Assembly (NCBI RefSeq): GCF_003590715.1
Contig: NZ_QQVY01000004.1
Coordinates: 264,560-328,559, forward strand
DNA from: Paracoccus sp. JM45
Lineage (GTDB): Bacteria > Pseudomonadota > Alphaproteobacteria > Rhodobacterales > Rhodobacteraceae
Length of the DNA stretch: 64,000 bases
Direction of reading: 5' to 3'
In this document: piece by piece, positions 1 through 9,126 of the stretch
Layout of the letters: each line of letters opens with the position of its first letter
Position numbering within the stretch: position 1 is the first letter of the stretch
Notes under the pieces: model-generated
Told to the model about the DNA's origin: nothing
Seen by the model: the letters and a program-made list of their open reading frames with translations, nothing else
Databases searched by the model: none
Program-made: the position numbers and the translations under genes

Positions 1-669
1 GAAGATTGCGTTGCCATCGGCTTTGTCTGCATGTTTTCCAATTCCCTGCTGTTGGGCGTCCCGATCACCGAGCGCGCCTATGGGGCAGGTGCGCTGGATG
101 GCAATTGGGCGATTATCGCCCTGCATTCGCCGCTGCTTTATACATTTGGTATTACGGTGATGGAATTCACACGGGCACGCGGCAGCGATCTGTCGGTGGG
201 GCGCGTGGCGATGCGGGCGATGACGGGGGTGCTGCGGACCTCTTTGGTGATCGGCATTTTGCTGGGCGTCGTTACCAATCTTCTGATGCATGCGGGACTG
301 GTTCTGCCTTCCGGGTTCTGGGATGCGGTCGATATGATCGGGCGCGCGGCCCTTCCGGCGGCCTTGTTCGGCCTGGGTGGCGTTCTTCACCGCTATCGCC
401 CCGAAGGTGACATGGCGACCATTACCATGTGCTGTGGCTTTGCATTGATCCTGCATCCAGCCATTACGTACGGGTCCGGCATGTTGCTGGGACTGGATCG
501 GGACGGAATGCGATCGGCAGTGATGACGGCAAGTATGGCACCGGGCATCAATGCCTATCTGTTCGCGAATGTTTACGGGACGGCGAAACGGGTCGCAGCC
601 TCGACCGTGCTGATCGCGACAGGTATTTCGACGCTGACCATTTGGATGTGGCTGACGATCCTGCCGTAA
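1..669 (+). CDS. AEC-family (auxin efflux carrier-like) permease, 5' end missing
   Basis: The reading frame is open from base 1 to a TAA at 667-669, so the N-terminal part lies outside the window. The visible ~222 residues form about six hydrophobic helices. They contain the family's SNSxxLGVP-type stretch near the visible start (SNSLLLGVPI) and the late MAPGINAYLFA segment, both typical of the C-terminal half of AEC transporters. The family exports or exchanges organic acids and similar solutes across the inner membrane; the substrate cannot be inferred. The gene converges on the polyamine importer operon with a short hairpin between them. Confidence 0.8.
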   Translation, partial: EDCVAIGFVCMFSNSLLLGVPITERAYGAGALDGNWAIIALHSPLLYTFGITVMEFTRARGSDLSVGRVAMRAMTGVLRTSLVIGILLGVVTNLLMHAGLVLPSGFWDAVDMIGRAALPAALFGLGGVLHRYRPEGDMATITMCCGFALILHPAITYGSGMLLGLDRDGMRSAVMTASMAPGINAYLFANVYGTAKRVAASTVLIATGISTLTIWMWLTILP

Positions 670-673
670 ATTA

Positions 674-696
674 CGGGGGAATATGGCATTCCCCCG
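674..696. terminator. Bidirectional terminator-like hairpin between convergent genes
   Basis: Perfect 9-bp stem (CGGGGGAAT / ATTCCCCCG) with a 5-base loop, placed between the stop of the AEC permease and the stop of the convergent permease gene at 703. There is no strong T-tract on either side, so termination efficiency is uncertain. Confidence 0.5.
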
Positions 697-702
697 CTCG
701 GT

Positions 703-1656
703 TTATTGCGGGCTAAGACCGCGGATGCGTTCAGACCTGCGGCGCAGCAATTCCACCGTGGTCAGCAGCGCGATTGAAAAGATCACCAGCAGTGTCGCTA
801 CTGCCAGAATGGCGGGGCTGATCTGTTCACGGATTCCGTTCCACATCTGGCGCGGAATGGTTTGCTGGTCCGGCCCTGCGATAAACAGAACGGCCACAAC
901 CTCGTCGAACGAGGTGACAAAGGCGAAAAGCGCCCCCGACACCACACCGGGAAGGATCAGGGGCATCGTCACCCGAAAGAAGGTCACCCGCGGGTTCGCG
1001 CCCAAAGATGCTGCAGCCCTGTTCAGCGATTGGTCGAACCCGACCAATGTTGCCGTGACCGTAATGATCACAAAGGGGATCCCCAAGGTGGCATGGGCCA
1101 GAATAACCCCGACATAGGTTCCTGCCAGACGGCCACATTGCGGGCTGAACCCGAAGATGGTCAGCAGCTCGCACGGGTTGGAATAGAAAAAGAACATCCC
1201 CGTTGCCGTGATGATCAGCGGCACGATCATCGGTGAAATCAGAATTGCCATGATTGCCCGCCGGAAGGGCATTTCTGGCCGCGACAGACCAAGTGCGGCC
1301 AATGTCCCAAGCGATGTCGCCACAATCGTCGAACATACCCCGATGATGATCGAGTTTTTCGCCGCCTTCACCCATTTCGCATTCGCCCATGCATCCGCCC
1401 ACCATGACGTGTCGCGAACGGCGTCAGGGGCCTGCATGCCGAAGGTCAGCAGGCTATCGTACCAGCGCAGGCTGTAGCCTTCGGGATCAAAGCTGCGCAT
1501 TTTCTCGGTGAAGGTAAAATAAGGTTCGGCGTTGAAGGACAGCGGGATGATCACGATGATCGGGGCGATCAGGAAGAAAAAGATCGCCACGCAGATCGCG
1601 ACATAGGCGTAATGCCAGATGCGTTCCAACGGGGTGGCATAGGATGGTACGGCCAT
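703..1656 (-). CDS. ABC transporter permease, PotC/PotI type (polyamine-like importer)
   Basis: 317-residue inner-membrane permease of the binding-protein-dependent type (MetI-like fold). It has an N-terminal helix (IAPIIVIIPLSF) and the EAA-loop region near residues 220-250 (NRAAASLGANP...), which docks onto the ATPase. The start at 1656 (MAVPSYATPL) lies 4 bases after the stop of the upstream permease. The longer possible N-terminus overlaps that gene and does not look like a membrane protein, so it was rejected. It is the last gene of the four-gene operon potA-potD-potB-potC. The family imports spermidine, putrescine or related amines; which of these is not visible. Confidence 0.86.
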   Translation of the reverse strand: MAVPSYATPLERIWHYAYVAICVAIFFFLIAPIIVIIPLSFNAEPYFTFTEKMRSFDPEGYSLRWYDSLLTFGMQAPDAVRDTSWWADAWANAKWVKAAKNSIIIGVCSTIVATSLGTLAALGLSRPEMPFRRAIMAILISPMIVPLIITATGMFFFYSNPCELLTIFGFSPQCGRLAGTYVGVILAHATLGIPFVIITVTATLVGFDQSLNRAAASLGANPRVTFFRVTMPLILPGVVSGALFAFVTSFDEVVAVLFIAGPDQQTIPRQMWNGIREQISPAILAVATLLVIFSIALLTTVELLRRRSERIRGLSPQ

Positions 1657-1660
1657 GTGA

Positions 1661-2932
1661 TTACCCCAGCTTAAGGTTGTCGACGCCCACCAGCCGGTCA
1701 TACAGCCAGTAAAGGGCAAGAACCGCGCCAAGCAACAGCGCCGCAAGGGCCGCCGCAATCGACCAGTTCAGCGTGCCGGTCATATGTTGCGCGATCATAT
1801 TCGAGATCAGCTGACCCGAAGATCCCCCCACCAGCGCGGGCGTGATGTAATAGCCGACGGCCAGAATAAAGACCAACATCGCCCCTGCCCCCAAACCCGG
1901 AAGCGTTTGCGGGAAATAGATCCGGCGGAACGCGGTCCAGCTGGTGGCCCCCAGACTGCGCGCGGCGCGCACATAGCTGGGGTTGATTGTCCGCATGACC
2001 GAATACAGCGGCAGGATCATGAACGGCAGCAGTATATGCGTCATGGCGATGATGGTGCCCGTCTGGTTATAGATCATCTGCCAACGCTGCCCGTCGGGGA
2101 TAATGCCGATCCAGACCAGAAGGTCGTTGATAACGCCTTGTTGTTGCAACAGAACCATCCAGCTGGTCGTCCGCACCAGCAGCGATGTCCAGAAGGGCAA
2201 CAGCACAAGGATCATCAGCAGGTTCGATTTCCGCATCGGCAGAGTCGCCAGCAGATGCGCGATCGGAAAGCCCAGCACAAAGGTCAGCGCCGTGATCAGC
2301 CCTGACAGCCAGAAGGTCCGCCAGAACAGCATCACATAGACGCGCTGGCGTTCATCCACCTGTTCGATATTGCCCTCCGCATCCCGCGTCCGGTCGACCG
2401 AGGCCAGATAGAAGTTCGCGGTATAGGGCTTTGATGCCTCGCGCATGGTCGACCACAGCTGCGGGTCGGCCCATTCGTCGTCAATCTCCAGCAGGGTCTG
2501 CTGATAGGGTGGATCTATTCCGCGCCGCACCTTGCGACCGGTCGAGGTGAACAGCGACCGCGTCCCCGGCATATCGTAATTCACCCGCGTGCCCACGGTG
2601 CCGATATTGCGCGCCTCGGCCGAGGCTTGCAGATCCAGCGCCAAGGCCTGCCACGCCGCATCATCGGGGACAGTGCCGCGTTCGGTTTGCGCAAACCACG
2701 CCGAGGTCAGCGGCATATTCGCCGAGAAGCCGTCGTTATAGAATGATCGCTGCAACATCTGACCGATCGGAACCACAAAGGTGATCAGCACAAAGGCCAG
2801 CAGCGGCAGGACCAGAAAGAATGCCTTGCGACGCAGGCGGGCCTGACTGCGGGCCAGTGCCTTGACCAGCGGTTTGCCGTCGGCAGTTGTCAGTGGACCG
2901 GTCGCAGGTCCGGATGGATCAGTTATCGCCAT
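1661..2932 (-). CDS. ABC transporter permease, PotB/PotH type with large periplasmic insert
   Basis: Inner-membrane permease of 423 residues, longer than E. coli PotB (~275). The extra length lies between the first helix (near residue 40) and the permease core, as a polar ~150-residue segment that should be periplasmic. The EAA-like loop is RAARSLGATSW. An ATG at 2957-2959 exists, but it falls inside a strong hairpin stem and has no ribosome site. The ATG at 2932 follows a GGGGAT and was chosen. The large insert is known in some alphaproteobacterial polyamine-type permeases; its role here is unknown. Confidence 0.84.
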   Translation of the reverse strand: MAITDPSGPATGPLTTADGKPLVKALARSQARLRRKAFFLVLPLLAFVLITFVVPIGQMLQRSFYNDGFSANMPLTSAWFAQTERGTVPDDAAWQALALDLQASAEARNIGTVGTRVNYDMPGTRSLFTSTGRKVRRGIDPPYQQTLLEIDDEWADPQLWSTMREASKPYTANFYLASVDRTRDAEGNIEQVDERQRVYVMLFWRTFWLSGLITALTFVLGFPIAHLLATLPMRKSNLLMILVLLPFWTSLLVRTTSWMVLLQQQGVINDLLVWIGIIPDGQRWQMIYNQTGTIIAMTHILLPFMILPLYSVMRTINPSYVRAARSLGATSWTAFRRIYFPQTLPGLGAGAMLVFILAVGYYITPALVGGSSGQLISNMIAQHMTGTLNWSIAAALAALLLGAVLALYWLYDRLVGVDNLKLG

Positions 2933-2951
2933 ATCATCCCCGAAATTCAGG

Positions 2952-2979
2952 GCCGTCATCCCGGGTCAGGGATGACGGC
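2952..2979 (-). other. Intercistronic hairpin after the binding-protein gene
   Basis: A 10-bp perfect inverted repeat (GCCGTCATCC / GGATGACGGC) with an 8-base loop lies just after the stop of the solute-binding protein gene. It has no T-tract. Such structures after binding-protein genes commonly protect the upstream message from 3' exonucleases, giving more binding protein than permease; that role is inferred here. Confidence 0.55.
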
Positions 2980-2987
2980 GTTGCAGT

Positions 2988-4064
2988 TCAGGAATTGGCC
3001 AGCCAGCTGTTGAAACGCTCGGTCAGTTGGGCGGAATGGTCGGCCCAGAATTCCGGATTATCCAGAACCGCGCTTTCAAGGTTGGCAGGTGCCGTCGGCA
3101 TATGTGGCGCCATTTCGGTGGTGCCATCCTTATACATGCCAACCAGTTCCGCCGAGGATTTTCGCGCCGGACCATAGCTGATGTATTGCGCCTGATCGGC
3201 CAGACGCTGGGTGTCGGTGGCGAATTTCAGGTATTCCATCGCCTCTTCGGGGTTGGGGGCATCGACCGGAATGACGAACATATCCAGATCCATGTATTGC
3301 CCGTCCCAAATCACCTCGAACGGCTGGTTTTCACCGACCATGGCGTCAAAGATACGACCGTTATATGCGGTGGTCATGCTGACCTCTCCGTCGGCCAGCA
3401 GCTGCACGGGCTGGGCACCGGCTTCCCACCAGACGACGTCATTCTTGATGGTATCCAGCTTGTCGAATGCGCGTTGAACGCCTTCATCGGTATCCAGAAC
3501 GTCATAGACATCGGCGGCGGCAACGCCGTCCGCGATCAGCGCCAGATACAGCGTGCGCTTTGGGTTCTTTGGCAGGCCGCGCTTTCCGGGGAATGTTTCG
3601 GTGTCGAAGAAATCGACTGCGGAGGTCGGGGGATTATCCTCGAACTTCGTCGTATTATAGGAAATTACCGTGCCCCAGACGATGTTCGCCACGGCGCAAT
3701 CCAGCAGCGCCCCTTCCACGAAATCATCAATGGCCGGCGTACCATCGGGGGCCGCAGGCAGCATGGCAGGATCGATTTCGACCAAGGCACCTTCGTCGCA
3801 CAGACGGATGGCGTCTGAAACCTCGACGTCGAAGACATCGCCCGACACGTTTCTGGCCTCGACCTGCGCGCGCAGCGGGGTCGCGGGGTTATCGGCCGCG
3901 ATCATCGTGACCTTGATGCCGGTTTCTTCGGTAAAAGGCTTGTTATAAGCCTCGACCTGACTTGTCTCATAGGCCCCACCCCAAGAGACGACGTTCACTT
4001 CTTGCGCTGCGGCACCAAAGGCGATGCCTGCAAGGGCGGTGGACATAATAAGCGTGGTTTTCAC
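2988..4064 (-). CDS. PotD-type periplasmic solute-binding protein
   Basis: 358 residues with a clear Sec signal peptide (MKTTLIMSTALAGIAFGAAAQ, cleavage near residue 21), followed by VNVVSWGGAYETSQVEAY, typical of the PotD/PotF family (solute-binding family 1). The tail WADHSAQLTERFNSWLA also fits. It should capture polyamine or a related amine in the periplasm and deliver it to the two permeases encoded downstream. It lies second in the operon, behind the ATPase gene and flanked on both sides by hairpins. Ligand identity cannot be read from the sequence. Confidence 0.88.
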   Translation of the reverse strand: MKTTLIMSTALAGIAFGAAAQEVNVVSWGGAYETSQVEAYNKPFTEETGIKVTMIAADNPATPLRAQVEARNVSGDVFDVEVSDAIRLCDEGALVEIDPAMLPAAPDGTPAIDDFVEGALLDCAVANIVWGTVISYNTTKFEDNPPTSAVDFFDTETFPGKRGLPKNPKRTLYLALIADGVAAADVYDVLDTDEGVQRAFDKLDTIKNDVVWWEAGAQPVQLLADGEVSMTTAYNGRIFDAMVGENQPFEVIWDGQYMDLDMFVIPVDAPNPEEAMEYLKFATDTQRLADQAQYISYGPARKSSAELVGMYKDGTTEMAPHMPTAPANLESAVLDNPEFWADHSAQLTERFNSWLANS

Positions 4065-4135
4065 AATAGACTCCCTTTTGGATATGACCGGACTTTGCGC
4101 CCGTTATCATTGGCCCCTTGGCGGGGCGCGGAACC

Positions 4136-4152
4136 GGCGGGATAATCCCGCC
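4136..4152 (-). other. Intercistronic palindrome between ATPase and binding-protein genes
   Basis: GGCGGGAT-A-ATCCCGCC is an 8-bp stem with a single central base. It lies between the ATPase stop (4163) and the binding-protein start (4064). A second short GC-rich repeat (GGCCCC / GGGGC) is next to it. Likely an RNA-processing or stabilising element; not followed by a T-tract. Confidence 0.4.
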
Positions 4153-4162
4153 CGATCCGGCG

Positions 4163-5266
4163 TCAGATCGGGTCCAGCGCGCGGGCATCTTCGGGATGCC
4201 AGCCGATGCGGACAGTCTGTCCCGCATCCAGTCGCGTTTGACCGATGGTATTGCGCATTTTCATGACGAAATTATCGCTGCCCGCAACACGCAGGCGGGC
4301 GCGCAAAATGTCACCCATATAGATGACCTGCAAAACCTGCGCCTCGATCGTATGGGCACCTTCCGGCATCATTTCGGGTTTGAATTCCACCCGTTCCGGC
4401 CTGATCGAGACTGTGGTCCGCTGCCCCTTTTCGCGGATATTCACCGCCGTTGCGTCAATCAGCCCGCCGTCATCCAGCCGCACCAATGCCTTATCGTCAT
4501 CCAGCTGTTCGATGGTGCCGGCCAGTGCATTGTTTTCACCGATAAATCCGGCAACAAAACTGTTTTCGGGCCGCTCATACAGTTCCGCAGGCGGGGCAAG
4601 CTGCTGGATGCGCCCGTCGTTAAAGACGGCAACGCGGTCGGACATGGTTAAAGCCTCACCCTGATCATGGGTGACATAGACGACGGTAATGCCCAGCTGT
4701 TCATGCAGGTTCTTGATTTCGAACTGCATATGTTCGCGAAGCTGCTTGTCCAAGGCGCCCAAAGGTTCATCCATCAGCACCAGTTGCGGATCGAAGACCA
4801 GCGCGCGGGCCAAGGCGATACGCTGTTGTTGGCCACCTGACAGCTGGGCAGGACGGCGGTTGATGAAATCACCCATCTGCACCATGTCCAGCGCGCGCTT
4901 GACGCGGGTTTCGCGTTCATCGCGCGACAGGCCGCGCACCTCTAGGGGGAAGGACAGGTTTTCGCCCACCGTCATATGTGGAAACAGGGCATAGTTCTGG
5001 AACACCATGCCGATGCCGCGCTTATGCGGGGGCACCTGATTGATGGGGCGACCATCCAGACGGATATCACCGTGAGTGGCTGTCTCGAAGCCCGCCAGCA
5101 TCATCAGGCAAGTGGTTTTGCCGGAACCTGACGGCCCCAACATGGTGACAAATTCCCCCTTGGCAATCGAAAGATTCAAGTCTTTGACGACAAGTGTCTG
5201 TCCATCATAGCTTTTTTGCACATGCTCGAATTCGACGAACGCGTCGCCCTTTCGGTCTTCTCGCAA
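4163..5266 (-). CDS. ABC transporter ATP-binding protein, PotA type
   Basis: 367-residue ATPase that powers the polyamine-type importer. Walker A GPSGSGKTT lies near residue 45, the Q-loop is VFQNYALFPH, the signature is LSGGQQQR, Walker B is LVLMDEPLGALD, and the switch histidine is in VTHDQ. A C-terminal TOBE-type regulatory domain covers roughly residues 280-360. No ATG lies before the conserved start of the domain; a TTG at 5266 with an AGGGAG about 8 bases upstream is the best start. It is the first gene of the operon, so the promoter should be in 5270-5360. Confidence 0.88.
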   Translation of the reverse strand: MREDRKGDAFVEFEHVQKSYDGQTLVVKDLNLSIAKGEFVTMLGPSGSGKTTCLMMLAGFETATHGDIRLDGRPINQVPPHKRGIGMVFQNYALFPHMTVGENLSFPLEVRGLSRDERETRVKRALDMVQMGDFINRRPAQLSGGQQQRIALARALVFDPQLVLMDEPLGALDKQLREHMQFEIKNLHEQLGITVVYVTHDQGEALTMSDRVAVFNDGRIQQLAPPAELYERPENSFVAGFIGENNALAGTIEQLDDDKALVRLDDGGLIDATAVNIREKGQRTTVSIRPERVEFKPEMMPEGAHTIEAQVLQVIYMGDILRARLRVAGSDNFVMKMRNTIGQTRLDAGQTVRIGWHPEDARALDPI

Positions 5267-5363
5267 AAGGCGCTCTCCCTGTTGTCGTTTTATTGTTCAG
5301 CGCTGCTTGCAAGGTTAAGCGGGCATCCGCCGTTCTGGCAACAGTCTTCTATGTCGGCATTTG

Positions 5364-5408
5364 CATAAGAAAACGCGCCCTGCGGGCATATCAAGCCCGG
5401 GGCGCGTT
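5364..5408 (-). terminator. Intrinsic terminator of the DEAD-box helicase gene
   Basis: On the minus strand, AACGCGCCC..CGGGC pairs with GCCCG..GGGCGCGTT and is followed by TTTTCTTA. A second hairpin lies just upstream (5434-5468, TTTGGCGT / ACGCCAAA outer arms with a GCCCG / CGGGC inner stem), directly after the stop codon. The first has the proper stem plus T-tract order for the minus strand. Confidence 0.75.
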
Positions 5409-5482
5409 GCAGTATCATTGTCTTACGTCTTCCTTTGGCGTCGCCCGTCAGGCGGGCACTACGCCAAAAAAACAGGCATCAA

Positions 5483-7378
5483 TCAGCCCTTACGATGCGG
5501 CTTGGCACCAAAAGGCTTGTCCGAGCGGGGCTTTTTCGCCGCCCAAGCAGGCTTGGCGCCCGCAGGTTTGCGCGGTCCGGCACCATCGGAAGACTTCTTC
5601 TTCCATGCCTTCACCGCGGGCTTCGAACCTTCCATGCGGGCCTCGACGGCACCGTCGTCGGGAATCCAGCCGCCTTTGGCCGCTTTGACACGGTCGGTAT
5701 GTGCCCCGCCTTCGTCACGACGACGCGGTGCAGGTTTTGCCCGTGCGGCGCGGTCTTCGCGCGGTGGACGCGGGGCGCGTTCCATCGGTGCGTCCAGATC
5801 CGGCGCGCCTTCCATGCGGCGCATCGACACCTCGGGGGTGATTTCCATGAAGTCACCGAAACGATCCGCCACTTCCTGCGCGATCTGGACATAGCTCAGA
5901 TCCTGCTTGACGCGGATCGCGCCAATGCTGTCACGGGTGATCCCGCCAGCGTCGCAAATTTTCGGCAGCAGCCAGCGCGCCTCGGCGCGGCCCGAATGGC
6001 CAACCGACATCGTGAACCAGACCGAGGGACCGAATTCGCGCTGGACGCGGGGGGCCATCGGCGCGGGCGGGGCCTGCGTTTCCATCAGCTCCTCGGCGGC
6101 GGGGCGGCCTTCGCGCCACATACGCAGGAATGCCACTGCGATCTGTTCGGCACCGAATTTTTCCAGCAGCTGGGCGGCCAATGGCGCGTCTTCACCCGGG
6201 GCGTCGCGCAATGCGTCATGGTCCAGCATGCGCTGGTCATCACGTTCGCGAACATCATCAGCCGAGGGCGCTTTGGCCCATTCGGCAACAACCTTGGCGT
6301 TCTGCATTAGACGCTGTGCACGCTTGTAATCGGACGACGGCACGATCAGCGCCGAAACACCCTTGGAACCAGCACGGCCCGTCCGGCCCGAACGGTGCAG
6401 CAGGGTTTCGGGGTTGGTCGGCAGATCGGCGTGGATCACCAGTTCCAGACCCGGAAGGTCGATCCCGCGTGCAGCAACGTCGGTTGCAACGCAGACACGG
6501 GCGCGTCCGTCACGCAGCGCCTGCAGCGCGTGGGTGCGTTCCTGCTGGCTCAGTTCACCCGACAGGGCGACGCATTTAAAGCCACGGTTGGACATACGCG
6601 CCAACAGGTGGTTCACGTTCGCACGGGTCTTGCAGAACACGATCGAGGTTTGTGCCTCGTGCATCCGCAGCAGGTTAAAGATGGCGGGTTCGCGGTCGCG
6701 TGCCGTCACGCTATAGGCGCGATAGGCGATGTCGCCATGCTGGCGGGCTTCGCCAAGGGCGGCAATCCGCAGCGCGCTGCGCTGGAAATCACGGGCCAGT
6801 TTTTCGATGGCGGGCGGCACAGTGGCCGAGAACATCAGCGTACGACGTTCTTCGGGGGCCGCGGCCAGAATATATTCAAGATCGTCGCGGAAACCCAGAT
6901 CCAGCATTTCGTCGGCTTCGTCCAGAACGGCGGCGCGAAGCGATGTCAGATCAAGGCTGCCACGGTCGATATGGTCGCGCAGACGGCCGGGGGTGCCGAC
7001 GACGATCTGTGCGCCCTGCTGCAGGTTGCGGCGTTCGGTGCGGTAATCCATGCCACCGACGCAGGTCGCGATGCGGGCATTGGTTCCGGCATACAGCCAT
7101 TCCAGTTCGCGTGCGACTTGCAGTGCCAGTTCGCGGGTCGGCGCGATCGCCAGTGCCAGCGGACGGTCGCCTTCCAGCGTTTGTCCGTCCAGCAGCAGGT
7201 CGGCGCCGATTGCCAGACCGAAGGCAACGGTTTTACCCGATCCGGTCTGTGCCGAAACCAACAGGTCGCGGCCCTGTGCATCATCCGCCAGAACGGAGGA
7301 TTGCACAGCGGTCAGGCTTTCATAGCCCTTGGAAGCCAGCGCCGCCTGAAGCGGTGCGGGGAAGTTCAATTCAGTCAT
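5483..7378 (-). CDS. DEAD-box RNA helicase, CsdA/DeaD type with C-terminal RNA-binding domain
   Basis: 631-residue ATP-dependent RNA helicase. Motifs in order: Q-motif region (LTAVQ), motif I AQTGSGKT, Ia PTRELALQ, Ib TPGRL, II DEAD, III SAT, and motif VI HRSGRTGRAG. A DbpA-type RNA-binding domain follows (about residues 455-530), then a basic low-complexity tail rich in Arg, Lys and Pro. The role is RNA remodelling in ribosome assembly or cold growth, as known for the family. The ATG at 7378 (MTELNFPAPL) was chosen because the upstream 33 residues are non-conserved low-complexity sequence. Divergent from the chromate transporter gene. Confidence 0.92.
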   Translation of the reverse strand: MTELNFPAPLQAALASKGYESLTAVQSSVLADDAQGRDLLVSAQTGSGKTVAFGLAIGADLLLDGQTLEGDRPLALAIAPTRELALQVARELEWLYAGTNARIATCVGGMDYRTERRNLQQGAQIVVGTPGRLRDHIDRGSLDLTSLRAAVLDEADEMLDLGFRDDLEYILAAAPEERRTLMFSATVPPAIEKLARDFQRSALRIAALGEARQHGDIAYRAYSVTARDREPAIFNLLRMHEAQTSIVFCKTRANVNHLLARMSNRGFKCVALSGELSQQERTHALQALRDGRARVCVATDVAARGIDLPGLELVIHADLPTNPETLLHRSGRTGRAGSKGVSALIVPSSDYKRAQRLMQNAKVVAEWAKAPSADDVRERDDQRMLDHDALRDAPGEDAPLAAQLLEKFGAEQIAVAFLRMWREGRPAAEELMETQAPPAPMAPRVQREFGPSVWFTMSVGHSGRAEARWLLPKICDAGGITRDSIGAIRVKQDLSYVQIAQEVADRFGDFMEITPEVSMRRMEGAPDLDAPMERAPRPPREDRAARAKPAPRRRDEGGAHTDRVKAAKGGWIPDDGAVEARMEGSKPAVKAWKKKSSDGAGPRKPAGAKPAWAAKKPRSDKPFGAKPHRKG

Positions 7379-7608
7379 GTGATTCGCCAAATGGGGGGTG
7401 TCCAGCACCCGATGAGCGGCATCCCGTCGCTGCGACCGGCCCACCCTGCACCCGCCGCCCCGTACATGCGGAGCCAAAGAGGGCGTTACTATGCGATGAT
7501 TTCCGAAAAGTCCACGCCTGATTTATGTATTTCTTCAAAACCTTCCGGACTTGACTTGCCACATGCCGGAAGGGCTGATGCCGACAGCCCCCAGCGACAG
7601 GTTCCGAC

Positions 7609-8919
7609 ATGCCACAGCTTGCCCATCCCCCCATACGCGATGCCTGGAAGGTCTGGGCACGGATTGCCGCGCTTAGCTTCGGGGGGCCTGCAGGGCAGAT
7701 CGCCGTCATGCACCGCATTCTGGTCGAGGAAAAGCGCTGGATCGACGAGGATCGCTTTTTGCATGCCCTGAACTTCTGCATGCTGCTGCCCGGACCCGAG
7801 GCGCAGCAGCTGGCCACCTATGTCGGCTGGCTGATGCATGGCGTTCGCGGCGCATTGATCGCAGGCATCCTGTTCATCCTGCCGGGTGTCGTGGCGATTA
7901 CGGCGCTTAGCGTGATCTATGTCACCCTTGGTGATGTGGGGATCGTGGCGGGGATGTTCTTCGGCCTGAAAGCCGCCGTGCTGGCAATCGTGGTTCAGGC
8001 CGTCATCCGGCTGGCGGGCAAGACGCTGAAGGGGCCGGTGCCGCGCGTCATTGCGGCGGCGGCATTTGTCGCACTGTTCGCCTTGGGCGCGCCTTTCCCG
8101 CTGGTGATCGGTCTGGCGGCGATTGCTGGATGGCTGGGCGCGCAATTCGGTCTGGCTGCCTTTACGGTCGCACCGATTTCCGATGCCAGCACCCTGCCCG
8201 CGCAGGATGCTAGCGCCGCCCGCCGCGCGGCGATCTGGGCGTTGGTCCTGTGGATGGCACCTGTTCTAGCGCTGGTCATATTTGCCCCGCATAGCGTCTT
8301 TGCCGATATCGCGACCTTCTTTTCGCGACTGGCGGTGCTGTCCTTTGGCGGGGCCTATGCCGTTCTTGCATGGGTCGGGCAAGAGGCTGTCGGCCACTAT
8401 GGCTGGCTGCAACCGACCCAGATGCTGGACGGTTTGGGTATGGCCGAAACCACCCCCGGCCCGCTGATCATGGTGCTGCAATTCGTGGGCTTTATGGCAG
8501 CGATGGGTGCTGACTGGGCGCACCCGTTGGTCGCAGCAATACTGGGCGGTTTGCTGGCCACATGGGTCACCTTTGCGCCGTGTTTTGCGTTCATTTTCAT
8601 CGGTGCGCCGTTTATGGAGGGGATGCGTCGCAGCACCCGCCTGTCGGCCGCTCTGCGCGCCGTGACCGCAGCCGTGGTCGGGGTCATCCTGAACCTTGCC
8701 GTCTGGTTCGCTATCCATCTGATCTGGCGCCAGACGATGACGTGGCAGATGGGTCCGCTGCAGGCCGATCTGCCGGTCATGTCATCGCTGGACCCTGTTG
8801 CGGCCATCCTGACGCTGACCACGCTGGTCATCGCCCTGTGGCTGCGTATCGGCATGGCGACCCTGCTGGGCGGCGCGGCCTTGGCGGGGATTGCGCTGCA
8901 AATGGCGGGACTGACCTGA
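7609..8919 (+). CDS. chrA: Chromate-type transporter, CHR family (two-domain)
   Basis: 436-residue inner-membrane protein with two homologous halves. The first half carries LSFGGPAGQIAVMH and LPGPEAQQLATYVGW; the second repeats the pattern as LSFGGAYAVLAWV and AETTPGPLIMVLQFVG. This is the long, duplicated form of the CHR family, whose known members export chromate or take up sulfate. No chromate regulator (chrB) is beside it, so its true substrate is uncertain. Its stop lies just 45 bases before the thiamine riboswitch, so its message must end in that gap or read into the thiamine leader. Confidence 0.85.
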   Translation: MPQLAHPPIRDAWKVWARIAALSFGGPAGQIAVMHRILVEEKRWIDEDRFLHALNFCMLLPGPEAQQLATYVGWLMHGVRGALIAGILFILPGVVAITALSVIYVTLGDVGIVAGMFFGLKAAVLAIVVQAVIRLAGKTLKGPVPRVIAAAAFVALFALGAPFPLVIGLAAIAGWLGAQFGLAAFTVAPISDASTLPAQDASAARRAAIWALVLWMAPVLALVIFAPHSVFADIATFFSRLAVLSFGGAYAVLAWVGQEAVGHYGWLQPTQMLDGLGMAETTPGPLIMVLQFVGFMAAMGADWAHPLVAAILGGLLATWVTFAPCFAFIFIGAPFMEGMRRSTRLSAALRAVTAAVVGVILNLAVWFAIHLIWRQTMTWQMGPLQADLPVMSSLDPVAAILTLTTLVIALWLRIGMATLLGGAALAGIALQMAGLT

Positions 8920-8964
8920 TCCCCCTTGCGGGCCACCGCCTGCCCCGCTAACCTTTATCTGCAA

Positions 8965-9050
<86 letters not shown>

Positions 9051-9084
9051 GCAGATGATCGCGGGGCCAGTCCTGCCTTTTGCT

Positions 9085-9121
9085 CCCCCTTGTGCCGGTC
9101 CGACCCCCGACCACAAGGAGG
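9085..9121 (+). promoter_or_regulatory. Ribosome-site-sequestering hairpin (expression platform)
   Basis: CCCCCTTGTG (9085-9094) can pair with CACAAGGAGG (9112-9121) in nine of ten positions. The 3' arm is the full Shine-Dalgarno AAGGAGG of thiD. Closing this hairpin would hide the ribosome site, so the riboswitch most likely acts at translation initiation. No T-tract follows. The pairing is seen directly; the ligand-dependent switching is inferred. Confidence 0.65.
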
Positions 9122-9126
9122 CTGTC

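Noticed and set aside
5434..5468. Second terminator for the helicase gene
   Set aside because: The hairpin is real, but on the minus strand the T-run precedes the stem rather than following it, so it was not listed as a terminator of its own.
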